Assembly (NCBI GenBank): GCA_041287635.1 | Contig: JBGGNG010000007.1 | Location: 1-7,127 of the forward strand | Length of the DNA: 7,127 nt | Source: JAOUEA01 sp041287635 | GTDB lineage: Bacteria; Actinomycetota; UBA4738; HRBIN12 | Direction of reading: 5' to 3' | In this document: positions 1 to 5,461 of the stretch, piece by piece | Numbering within the stretch: position 1 is the first letter of the stretch | How the letters are laid out: every line of letters starts with the position of its first letter | The notes under the pieces: model-generated | Seen by the model: only the letters and a program-made list of their open reading frames with translations | The model's database searches: none | What the model was told of the DNA's origin: nothing | Position numbers and translations under genes: made by a program

Positions 1-1
1 C

Positions 2-1117
2 GGCTTCGGCCCGGGCCACCTCACAGGGGTCAGTTCGTGGCTCGTCTTCGCCTCGAACATCATCGTCACCTCGATGGTCGCGGTGTCCTTCGGCAGCTAC
101 GCGAGCTCGATGTTCACCGACGGTGACGCCACGTGGGCCAAGGTCTTCGCGGTACTGATCGTGCTGGCGATGGGCACGCTAAACGTCGTCGGCTCGGGCG
201 CCGTCGCGAAGGCGCAGGGCGTCATCGTGCGCGTCGTGATCGGCATCCTCGTCGTCTTCTCGATCGTCACCCTGGCCAACGCGGATTGGTCGCTGCTCGC
301 GTTCTCGGGGTACCCGAGCATGCGCCAGATCGTGTCGAGCGTCGCGCTCACCTTCTTCGCCTTCCTCGGGTTCGGCGTGATCACGTTCACGGCCAAGGAC
401 CTGGCGCACCCGAAGCGTGAGCTGCCACGGGCGATGTACATCGCCCTCGCGATCGCCGCGATCGTCTACATCGCGATCTCGCTCGGCGTCTACGGCACCC
501 TGACGGTCGACGAGGTCATCGCCTCCGGCGGCACGGCGCTGGCCGAGGCCGCGAAGCCGACGCTCGGCGACGCCGGATACCTGCTCATGGCCATCACGGC
601 GCTGTTCGCGACGGCCGGCGCGACGAACTCCGGCATCTACCCGACGGCCGGGCTCAGCAAGGACCTCGCCACCAAGGGACAGTTCCCGCCGGTGCTCGGC
701 AAGGACTGGGGCCGCATGTCGATCGCCCTGGGCTTCATGGTCGTCTCAACCCTGATGCTCACGGTGTTCTTCGACCTCTCGGCCATCGCCTCGCTGGGAA
801 GCGCGGTCGCGCTGCTGATCTTCACCCTGGTCAGCATCGCGCACCTTCGGGTGCGGAAGGACACCGGAGCACGGATCGGCGTGCTCCTGCTGGCGTTGGT
901 GACGACCGCCACGACCTTCGCGGTCTTCGCCTCGACGACGCTGGCCGATGAGCCGGCAACGATGACCACCCTGGTGGCGATCATCGCGCTGGCGATCGGA
1001 CTCGATGTCACATGGAAGTGGATCGCGCACCGGCGGGAAGGTGAGGGTGGCCGCACCGAGGACCTGACGGTCCACGCCGACGAGCGTCCGTTGACGGGCA
1101 CGAGCCCCCGGGCGTGA
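2..1117 (+). CDS. APC-superfamily amino acid/polyamine-type permease, C-terminal part (5' end outside window)
   Basis: This is an integral membrane transporter that probably moves an amino acid or related amine across the cytoplasmic membrane; the substrate cannot be read from the sequence. The frame is open from base 2, giving 371 visible residues. The first internal ATG (position 74) lies inside a membrane helix, so it is not the real start. About nine or ten hydrophobic segments are visible. The clearest family mark is at visible residues 117-145 (nt 350-436): an FFAFLGF helix followed by AKDLAHPKRELPRAM, the conserved APC helix-6/loop pattern (FFAF.GF...E..NP.R.LPRA). The full protein of this family is usually 430-500 residues, so roughly the first two or three helices are missing. 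It ends in a hydrophilic tail of about 35 residues. The family call is firm; assignment to a particular subfamily would be a guess. Confidence 0.9.
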   Translation, partial: GFGPGHLTGVSSWLVFASNIIVTSMVAVSFGSYASSMFTDGDATWAKVFAVLIVLAMGTLNVVGSGAVAKAQGVIVRVVIGILVVFSIVTLANADWSLLAFSGYPSMRQIVSSVALTFFAFLGFGVITFTAKDLAHPKRELPRAMYIALAIAAIVYIAISLGVYGTLTVDEVIASGGTALAEAAKPTLGDAGYLLMAITALFATAGATNSGIYPTAGLSKDLATKGQFPPVLGKDWGRMSIALGFMVVSTLMLTVFFDLSAIASLGSAVALLIFTLVSIAHLRVRKDTGARIGVLLLALVTTATTFAVFASTTLADEPATMTTLVAIIALAIGLDVTWKWIAHRREGEGGRTEDLTVHADERPLTGTSPRA

Positions 1118-1133
1118 ACCCGCGGAGTCGCGC

Positions 1134-1139
1134 TAGGGT
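1134..1139 (+). promoter_or_regulatory. Possible -10 element (TAGGGT) for the small helical protein gene
   Basis: The 58-base gap between the permease stop and the next start contains TAGGGT in the setting CGCTAGGGTG, which resembles actinobacterial sigma-70 type -10 boxes. No -35 hexamer sits at 16-18 bases upstream; the only TTGACG (1091-1096) is 37 bases away. Transcription from here would leave a leader of about 30 bases. The same nine bases occur at 1566-1574, so chance is a real alternative. Confidence 0.25.
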
Positions 1140-1163
1140 GGGTCCAAGGAGGAAGTTCGTCGG

Positions 1164-1169
1164 GGAGGT
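1164..1169 (+). promoter_or_regulatory. Ribosome binding site GGAGGT for the 1176 start
   Basis: GGAGGT lies six bases before the ATG at 1176 and decides that start. A second, stronger-looking AAGGAGG at 1146-1152 is 23 bases from the ATG and too far to serve it; no start codon sits at the right distance from that upstream copy. Confidence 0.7.
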
Positions 1170-1175
1170 CAGACG

Positions 1176-1571
1176 ATGACGGAGAGTGCGAAGCAGGCAT
1201 GGAGCGAGGTCGGCGACAAGTTCTCGTCGTTCGGGCGACGGGTGGCCGATCGGTATCGGGAAGCCGGCACGGACGACGCCGCCGAGTCCGAAGCATCCCA
1301 GCGCGAGCTGCAGCGGGCGGCCAAGGACCTCATCGATGAGCTGTCGCGCGGCTTCTCCGCGATCGGCGCCACGATCCGCGACGAGGACGCGAAACGAGAC
1401 CTCGGCGACGCCGTCAGCGCGATCGGGGACGCGATCACGGCCACGGTGAACGAGGCCAGCGAAGGCATCCGCTCGGGGCGGACGGGGAGCACCGGTGACT
1501 CGGCCGAAGGCTCGGCACGCTCAAGCGGCGCCGGTGGTACCGACAGCCCCGAGGGGCGCGACGACCGCTAG
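1176..1571 (+). CDS. Small soluble helical protein of unknown function (131 aa)
   Basis: I do not recognise this protein. It has no signal peptide and no membrane helix. Residues 1-95 look helical and amphipathic, in about three segments: roughly 3-29 (rich in K, R and aromatic residues: W9, F16, F19, Y27), 38-66, and 70-95. The rest (about 96-131) is a disordered tail rich in S, G, T, E and D. The charge pattern suggests a coiled-coil or membrane-surface helix protein, but that is inference. The ATG is supported by a GGAGGT six bases upstream, and codon third positions are strongly G/C, so I take it as a real gene. It starts 58 bases after the permease and could be co-transcribed with it or have its own promoter. 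Its TAG stop is part of a CTAG that also supplies the stop of an antisense remnant at 1568. Confidence 0.75.
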   Translation: MTESAKQAWSEVGDKFSSFGRRVADRYREAGTDDAAESEASQRELQRAAKDLIDELSRGFSAIGATIRDEDAKRDLGDAVSAIGDAITATVNEASEGIRSGRTGSTGDSAEGSARSSGAGGTDSPEGRDDR

Positions 1572-1681
1572 GGTCTCCGCGACCTGACCGTGTTGCTCGT
1601 GTCGCCCTGGCAGTCCACGGTTCGGTCGACGCGCGCGTAGAACTTGCCGAACACGCCCGTGTTGCCGGTGTTCCACTCGGC
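1568..1681 (-). pseudogene. 3' remnant of a minus-strand gene (C-terminal ~37 codons of a probably exported protein)
   Basis: Read on the minus strand from about 1681 down to the TAG at 1570-1568, the sequence encodes AEWNTGNTGVFGKFYARVD, then RTVDCQGDTSNTVRSRRP and a stop. This looks like the last strands of a secreted beta-sandwich type domain (G-K-F-Y-A-R-V, then a Cys and S-N-T-V), though I cannot name a family. Counting by hand, 35 of 37 codons end in G or C in this frame, against 19 of 37 in the aligned plus-strand frame, so the minus strand is the one that was coding. Upstream (above about 1681) the sequence becomes plus-strand delta-60 repeat coding, so the 5' part of the minus-strand gene is gone. 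The remnant has no start and is presumed dead. Its exact junction could be several codons either side of 1681. Confidence 0.55.
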
Positions 1682-2460
1682 ACGACGGGCGACGACGTCG
1701 CCTGGGACGTCGCGATCCAGTCCGACGGCCGGATCGTCGCGGTCGGCGGAGCTGGGTTCGGCCAGTCCGGCTTCCAGCTGGCTCGATACCGGCGCAACGG
1801 GAGCCTCGATCCGACGTTCGGCGACGCCGGGAAGGTCGTGACCCGATACCGACGGGCGAACGCCCGTGCGGTCGCGTTACAGCCGGACGGACGCATCGTG
1901 GTGGCCGGGTACAACTCCTTCGGGCTGGCTCTCGCCCGCTACCGCCCCGACGGGCACCTCGACACGACGTTCAGCGGCAACGGCAGGATCGGGCCGGTCG
2001 TGTGGGGCGTCTTCGCCCTGGCGGTGGCTCTGCAGCCGGACGGACGGATCGTGGTCGGAGGCGACTTCGACATCTTCGCCTTCGGCCTGGCACGGTTCCA
2101 TCGTGACGGTCGTCTCGACCGCTCGTTCGGCGGTGACGGTGTGGTCCGGGAAGAGGTCGACGGCGTGGAGCAGGGCGCGAGCGGGATCGTGATCCAACCC
2201 AACGGCCGGATCGTCGCGACCGGATCGTCGGGCCCGCACGAGTTCGGCGACGACACGATCCCCCGGTTCGTGCTGATCCGGCGCCTCGCCGACGGCCACC
2301 GTGACACCAGCTTCGGGGTCAAGGGTGAGGTGACGGCCTTTTCGAGGGCGGCGCTCGGGCCCACGGATCGGCGGTCGACGCCGACGGACGTATCGTCGTG
2401 GTCGGCGGGTCCGGTGAGGGATCGATCGGCTCCTTCGCCCTCGCCCGATACATCGTGTGA
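1676..2460 (+). pseudogene. Delta-60 repeat (beta-propeller-type) protein gene, 5'-truncated and frameshifted
   Basis: The plus strand encodes five copies of the delta-60 repeat (TIGR02608 type: A.Q.DGRIVV.G......LARY..DG.LD.TFG..G.V), found in secreted or surface proteins and thought to form a propeller-like fold. Recognisable coding starts abruptly near 1676 (LGTTGDDVAWDVAIQSDGR). There is no ATG, GTG or TTG in frame upstream as far as the in-frame stop at 1496, and no signal peptide, so the 5' end is lost. The first in-frame start, GTG 1838, falls inside the first repeat boundary and has no ribosome site. Reading stays in one frame to about 2340. It then needs removal of one T from the TTTT at 2339-2342 to continue as FEGGARAHGSAVDADGRIVV and end naturally at ARYIV, stop 2458-2460. 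Without that correction the frame runs on into the next gene, giving a false fusion. Either true decay or a sequencing error explains the shift; the missing 5' end argues for decay. Confidence 0.85.
1676..2460 (+). repeat. Five diverged delta-60 repeat units
   Basis: The (D/N)-G-R core of each unit begins at 1724, 1886, 2039, 2201 and 2383, giving spacings of 162, 153, 162 and 182 bases. Units are therefore about 51-54 codons, and the fourth is longer because of an insert containing FGDDTIPRF plus the extra base of the frameshift. Each unit carries LARY/LARF/LIRR, a DG.LD.(T/S)F turn and a hydrophobic strand. The last unit is a half-unit ending at ARYIV. The DNA copies are diverged, so this is an old protein repeat and not a recent tandem duplication. 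Confidence 0.8.
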
Positions 2461-2464
2461 CAGG

Positions 2465-2487
2465 CTCGTGGAACCGGTCGACACGAG
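2465..2487 (+). promoter_or_regulatory. Inverted repeat CTCGTG/CACGAG overlapping the ribosome site of the next gene
   Basis: A perfect 6-base inverted repeat (2465-2470 and 2482-2487) with an 11-base loop lies between the delta-60 stop and the 2498 start. Its right arm covers the first half of the GAGGAG ribosome site (2485-2490). It could be a weak terminator-like hairpin, an operator, or a structure that limits translation. It has no T-tract. A 6-base match in GC-rich DNA can arise by chance. Confidence 0.3.
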
Positions 2488-2490
2488 GAG
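2485..2490 (+). promoter_or_regulatory. Ribosome binding site GAGGAG for the 2498 start
   Basis: GAGGAG sits seven bases before ATG 2498. This fixes the start of the DUF2007-like protein and shows that it is a separate gene and not the C-terminus of the longer open frame that runs in from the delta-60 remnant. Confidence 0.75.
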
Positions 2491-2497
2491 CCGCCCG

Positions 2498-2767
2498 ATG
2501 AAGCGAGCCTGGCAGATCCCCGACGACGTGCGCACCGTGCACCTCGGCGGATTCACGCCCGAACACGGCCTCGAGATCGCGAGCCGCCTCAACGAAGGCG
2601 GCATCGCCTACTGGGCCAAGGCCCCGACGGGGTTCTTCACCAGGCTATGGGAGCGCGACGTGCACCTGTTCGTCGACCGCACGAAGCTCGAGCAAGCGCG
2701 GGAGATCGCTCGGCGGGTGATCGACCCGGAGGGAGCGCTCGGCATGGACCCCGACGACCAGCCGTGA
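2498..2767 (+). CDS. Small DUF2007-like protein (89 aa)
   Basis: The protein resembles the small 'putative signal transducing protein' family (DUF2007, PF09413), whose biochemical role is not established. Visible family-like features are a first strand (VRTVHLGGF, residues 11-19), a helix (PEHGLEIASRLNEGGI, 21-36) that gives the 'residue pair then buried G-I' turn, a strand after a variable loop (RDVHLFVDR, 53-61), and a final helix (KLEQAREIARRVI, 63-75). The helix-strand-strand-helix order and a length under 100 residues fit. It has no signal peptide or membrane segment, so it is cytoplasmic. The start at ATG 2498 rests on GAGGAG seven bases upstream. The stop TGA (2765-2767) overlaps the GTG start of the following membrane protein gene by three bases (GTGA), so the two are probably co-translated. 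The family assignment is by eye from the pattern and is moderate. Confidence 0.75.
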   Translation: MKRAWQIPDDVRTVHLGGFTPEHGLEIASRLNEGGIAYWAKAPTGFFTRLWERDVHLFVDRTKLEQAREIARRVIDPEGALGMDPDDQP

Positions 2768-3993
2768 GGCCCCGCTCGGTCACAGCCTTCTACCAGACGG
2801 CCGCTCGAGCGTGGCTGACGGCTGCCGTCGCCTCGCTTGCCCTGCCCGTCTCGTGGCGGCTCGGGGTCTGGCTGCCCCTGCACCTGGCCCTCGCGGGCGC
2901 GATCTCCACCGCGATCTCCGGTGCCATGCAGAACTTCATGCTCGCGATGACAGCGACGCCCTCGCCGCCGGAGCGGTGGGTCCAGGCGCAGTTCGTGCTG
3001 GTGACCGCCGGCGCCGGAGCCATCGCCATCGGTGTGCCGACGGCGACGCCCTGGCTCACGGCGACGGGTGGTATCGCGTTCGTGGGCGCGATGGGGATCC
3101 TCGCCTGGATGCTGCGACGGGCATGGCGCCAGGCGCTCAACCGCCGTCACGCGATGCCGATCGCGGCGTACGCCTGGGCGATCGGCTTCGTGCTGCTGGG
3201 CGCCACGCTCGGTGCATCGCTGGGGTCCGGCGTGGTCGAAGGCACCTGGTACCCACATCTCAAACGTGCGCACATGATCGTGAACGTGCTGGGCTGGGCT
3301 TCGTTGACCGTCGTCGGCACTCTGATCACCCTGCTTCCCACCGTGCTGAGGCTCCGCATGCCCTCCTGGCCGGGACGCGCGGTCCTTGCCCTCCTCGTAG
3401 GCGGCCTCCTTGCGCAGCTGCTCGGCTCCGACCTCGGATGGGCGTTGATGCTCGCAGTCGGCGGGATCGCCTACGCGGCTGGAGCGCTCGGCGTCGTGCT
3501 GCTCGTGGTCATGGTCCTGCGGACCGAGCGGAACTGGGCGATCCCGGCGGCTGCGTTCCACATGATGGCCGCCGTGGCCTGGTTCGTCGTCGGATCGCTC
3601 GGCCTGGCCCTCGCCCTGTTCGACGGGGAGGCCGGCTTCGACCGGTACCGGGCGACGTTCCTCGTCGCATTCGTCGGAGGCTGGCTCGTGCAGGTGCTGC
3701 TCGGGGCCTGGTCCTACCTGCTCCCGATGGCGCGGCCGGGGCATCCCAGCGAGCGACGCCGGGCGCTCGCTGTCTTCGAGCTCGCGGCGTCGCTGCAGAT
3801 CGCGTTGCTGAACGGAGGGCTCGTCCTCATGGCGGCACGGGCCGCCGGATGGATCGGCGACGGGGCCGGTCGGCTCGGGGTCGCCGCCGCGCTCACCGGC
3901 GGCGCGATCGCGCTCGCCAAGGCCTGGTGGTTCGGCACGCTCGCCCGCGGACCCGTGCTGACCGATCGCGCTCGCGCCGTCTGGGGCGAGTGA
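2764..3993 (+). CDS. 12-helix membrane protein, NnrS / heme-copper-oxidase-like (409 aa)
   Basis: This is a polytopic inner-membrane protein with about twelve hydrophobic helices (roughly residues 16-38, 41-62, 75-93, 100-118, 132-155, 168-192, 205-222, 224-251, 260-286, 298-320, 336-360, 370-393). It carries patterns seen in actinobacterial NnrS-like proteins and in the membrane domain of some multicopper-oxidase/nitrite-reductase-like proteins: LHLALAGAISTAISG (39-53), HLKRAHMIVNVLGW (165-178) followed by GTLITLLPTVLRLRM (185-199), and GGWLVQVLLGAWSYLLPM (305-322). His40, His165, His170 and His266 lie at or near helix ends and are candidate heme or copper ligands; this is inference. The start is taken as GTG 2764, overlapping the previous stop. 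A longer frame from ATG 2647 would add an R/P-rich stretch that is just the other frame of the upstream gene. There is no Shine-Dalgarno near 2764, consistent with translational coupling. No soluble copper domain follows, so it is the stand-alone form. Function is not proven. Confidence 0.75.
   Translation: MRPRSVTAFYQTAARAWLTAAVASLALPVSWRLGVWLPLHLALAGAISTAISGAMQNFMLAMTATPSPPERWVQAQFVLVTAGAGAIAIGVPTATPWLTATGGIAFVGAMGILAWMLRRAWRQALNRRHAMPIAAYAWAIGFVLLGATLGASLGSGVVEGTWYPHLKRAHMIVNVLGWASLTVVGTLITLLPTVLRLRMPSWPGRAVLALLVGGLLAQLLGSDLGWALMLAVGGIAYAAGALGVVLLVVMVLRTERNWAIPAAAFHMMAAVAWFVVGSLGLALALFDGEAGFDRYRATFLVAFVGGWLVQVLLGAWSYLLPMARPGHPSERRRALAVFELAASLQIALLNGGLVLMAARAAGWIGDGAGRLGVAAALTGGAIALAKAWWFGTLARGPVLTDRARAVWGE
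3971..3990. terminator. Possible bidirectional hairpin between convergent genes
   Basis: An 8-base stem with one G-G mismatch (3971-3978 pairing with 3983-3990, loop GTCT) lies just before the stop of the plus-strand membrane protein gene. It is also about 33 bases past the stop of the minus-strand [2Fe-2S] subunit gene. The convergent stops are 30 bases apart with no other structure. No T-tract follows on either strand. It is placed well to end the minus-strand transcript, but GC-rich coding DNA makes such stems common. Confidence 0.3.
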
Positions 3994-4023
3994 CCTGTCG
4001 CGAGCTCGAGGGGCGGCTGAAGC

Positions 4024-4548
4024 TCACCCCGCGTGGTGCGGGGCAGGCCGGGACTCATGAGCGGGAGGCGATGGCAGCTCCGGCACGTGGCCAGCAGCGG
4101 TTTCCATCACCGCCTTCACGATGCCCGCGTACCCGGTGCAGCGGCACAGGTTGCCCGCGAGCCCGAGCCGCACCTCGTCCTCGGTGGGCGAGGGGTTGCG
4201 CTGCAGAAGGGCGGTCGCCGAGACGAGCATGCCGGGCGTGCAGAAGCCGCATTGCACCCCGCCCTGCTGCAGGAACTCGGCCTGCAGGGCGCCCACCTCC
4301 TCGCCGCCGGCGAGCCCTTCCACGGTGGTGACCTGCTTCCCGGCCGCCTGCATCGCGAGGTACGAGCAGGAGTTCACCGGCCGGCCGTCGAGCAGCATCA
4401 TGCAAGCGCCGCACTCGGAGTCGTCGCAGCCCTCCTTCGACCCGGTCAAGCCGATCTCGTCCCGCACCGCCTTCAACAGCGACAGGTGTGGGTCGATCTC
4501 GATCGGGTAGTCGGTGCCGTTCACGGTCAGCGTCGCGTCGGTCTTCAT
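4024..4548 (-). CDS. [2Fe-2S] small subunit of a molybdenum hydroxylase (CoxS/XDH type, 174 aa)
   Basis: This is the electron-transfer subunit of a xanthine dehydrogenase/CO dehydrogenase superfamily enzyme, passing electrons from the molybdenum centre to FAD in the cytoplasm. It has both expected clusters. The plant-ferredoxin-like N-terminal domain carries Cys41, Cys46, Cys49 and Cys61 (GCDDSECGAC...NSC). The all-helical C-terminal domain carries Cys100, Cys103, Cys135 and Cys137 (CGFCTPG ... NLCRCTGY). The core length fits the usual 155-170 residues; a short P/H-rich tail (about 155-174) is extra. The start is the ATG at 4548-4546. The frame stays open 69 codons further upstream, but that stretch is R/P-rich antisense-frame sequence overlapping the FAD gene. 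A GAGGAG (4566-4561) lies 12 bases before the ATG and overlaps the end of the FAD subunit gene. It is third in a large-medium-small operon, 16 bases after the medium gene. The substrate is unknown. Confidence 0.93.
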   Translation of the reverse strand: MKTDATLTVNGTDYPIEIDPHLSLLKAVRDEIGLTGSKEGCDDSECGACMMLLDGRPVNSCSYLAMQAAGKQVTTVEGLAGGEEVGALQAEFLQQGGVQCGFCTPGMLVSATALLQRNPSPTEDEVRLGLAGNLCRCTGYAGIVKAVMETAAGHVPELPSPPAHESRPAPHHAG

Positions 4549-4564
4549 GCGTCTCTCGCGCTCC

Positions 4565-5461
4565 TCACGCGCCGTACAGCGCGTCGCTCGCAGGGATCGG
4601 AACGTCGCCACCGCCGGCCCGCGCAATCGCGGCGGCGATCGCGCGGCGGGCCACCACCTCGGCCATCGCGGTGCGGTAGTCGGCGGAGGCGCGGACATCG
4701 CTGATCGGCGCGGCGCCCCCGGCGGCGGCGCGAGCGGCGGCCGCGACGTCGGCATCGCCGCCGTCGCCGCCCACCAACGCCTGTTCGGCCTCGGCCACGC
4801 GGCGGATCGTCGGGGACAGCGCCGTGATCGCGACGCGCGCGTCGCTCACCGCGCCGTCGGCGAGGGTGACGACCGCAGTCGCACCGACCACCGCGATCTC
4901 CATCTGGCGCCGGTACTCCAGGCGCACATATGACGAGCCCGTGCCGTCGGCAGGCGCCGGAACGTCGATGGCGACGAGCAACTCCTCGGGAGCGGATGTG
5001 GTGACGCCGGGACCGGTCCACAGCTCGTCGAGCGAGAGGGAACGCTCGCCCGCCGCCGACCGCAAGGTGGCCGTGGCGCCCAAGCAGAGCAACGGGCCGC
5101 CGGTGTCCATGGCCGGCGACGCGTTCATCACGTTCCCGCCGATCGTGCCGTTCGCGCGTGTGGCGTGGGACCCGACGATCGCGGACGCGTCCGCGAGACT
5201 GGTGAACCGCGCTCGCACGGCTTCGCTGGCCACGATCGCTTCGTGCGTGACCAGAGCCCCGAGCCGGAGGCCGCCGCCGGTGTCGTCGAGGTGGGTGAGC
5301 GACTCGATGCGGTCGATCGCGACGATCGCATCGGGCAACGGCGCCTTGCCCTGGCGTGCTCCCACCACGAGATCGGTGCCGCCGGCGACCGGACGGGCGC
5401 CCGAGCCGAGGGCGGCGACGGCCTCGTCGAGCGTCGCTGCGGACGTGAACGACCTCGTCAC
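4565..5461 (-). CDS. FAD-binding medium subunit of a molybdenum hydroxylase (CoxM type, 298 aa)
   Basis: This subunit binds FAD and takes electrons from the iron-sulfur subunit, delivering them to an acceptor that cannot be inferred here. The two FAD-pyrophosphate motifs are present: AGGTD (residues 26-30, in PVAGGTDLVVGAR) and TIGGN (106-110, in THATRANG-like context RANGTIGGNVMNASP). The conserved YRRQMEIAVVGA segment (183-194) begins the C-terminal domain. The length matches the usual 280-300 residues. The start is GTG 5461-5459, which overlaps the large-subunit stop as GTGA. It has a strong GGGAGGT six bases upstream (5474-5468), and the protein then opens with TRSFTSAATLDEAVAAL, as is typical. 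The open frame extends upstream to 5944, but that part is a shadow of the large subunit. The 4-base overlap points to translational coupling and 1:1 assembly. Confidence 0.93.
   Translation of the reverse strand: MTRSFTSAATLDEAVAALGSGARPVAGGTDLVVGARQGKAPLPDAIVAIDRIESLTHLDDTGGGLRLGALVTHEAIVASEAVRARFTSLADASAIVGSHATRANGTIGGNVMNASPAMDTGGPLLCLGATATLRSAAGERSLSLDELWTGPGVTTSAPEELLVAIDVPAPADGTGSSYVRLEYRRQMEIAVVGATAVVTLADGAVSDARVAITALSPTIRRVAEAEQALVGGDGGDADVAAAARAAAGGAAPISDVRASADYRTAMAEVVARRAIAAAIARAGGGDVPIPASDALYGA

Noticed and set aside
1131..1574. Nine-base direct repeat CGCTAGGGT at 1131-1139 and 1566-1574 flanking the small protein gene, as possible target-site duplication or attachment sites
   Set aside because: The gene between does not look mobile, the flanks do not extend the match, and the second copy is explained by the end of coding sequence. 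A single 9-base match is weak.
1852..1867. Near-perfect hairpin ACGGGCG-AA-CGCCCGT
   Set aside because: It lies inside the delta-60 coding sequence, has a two-base loop, and is no more than expected from GC-rich codons.
2608..3744. Long minus-strand open frame (378 codons) opposite the membrane protein gene
   Set aside because: Its translation is dominated by R, H, E, D, G and P without any domain, typical of the antisense shadow of a GC-rich hydrophobic gene.
4040..4165. Ser/Glu instead of Gly in the first Cys motif (GCDDSECGAC) as an unusual cluster site
   Set aside because: The start of this feature is not odd for the family: a Ser in this position is common among CoxS-type subunits, and all eight cysteines are present.
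2811..4331. Long plus-strand open frame (506 codons) across the membrane protein gene and into the opposite-strand operon
   Set aside because: Arg/Ala/Gly-rich composition, no start signal, and it crosses a convergent gene boundary; it is an off-frame shadow.
4549..4755. Longer N-terminus for the [2Fe-2S] subunit (69 extra residues)
   Set aside because: The extension is R/P/A-rich and overlaps the FAD-subunit gene in another frame. Family proteins begin just before the strand TLTVNG, matching the ATG at 4548.
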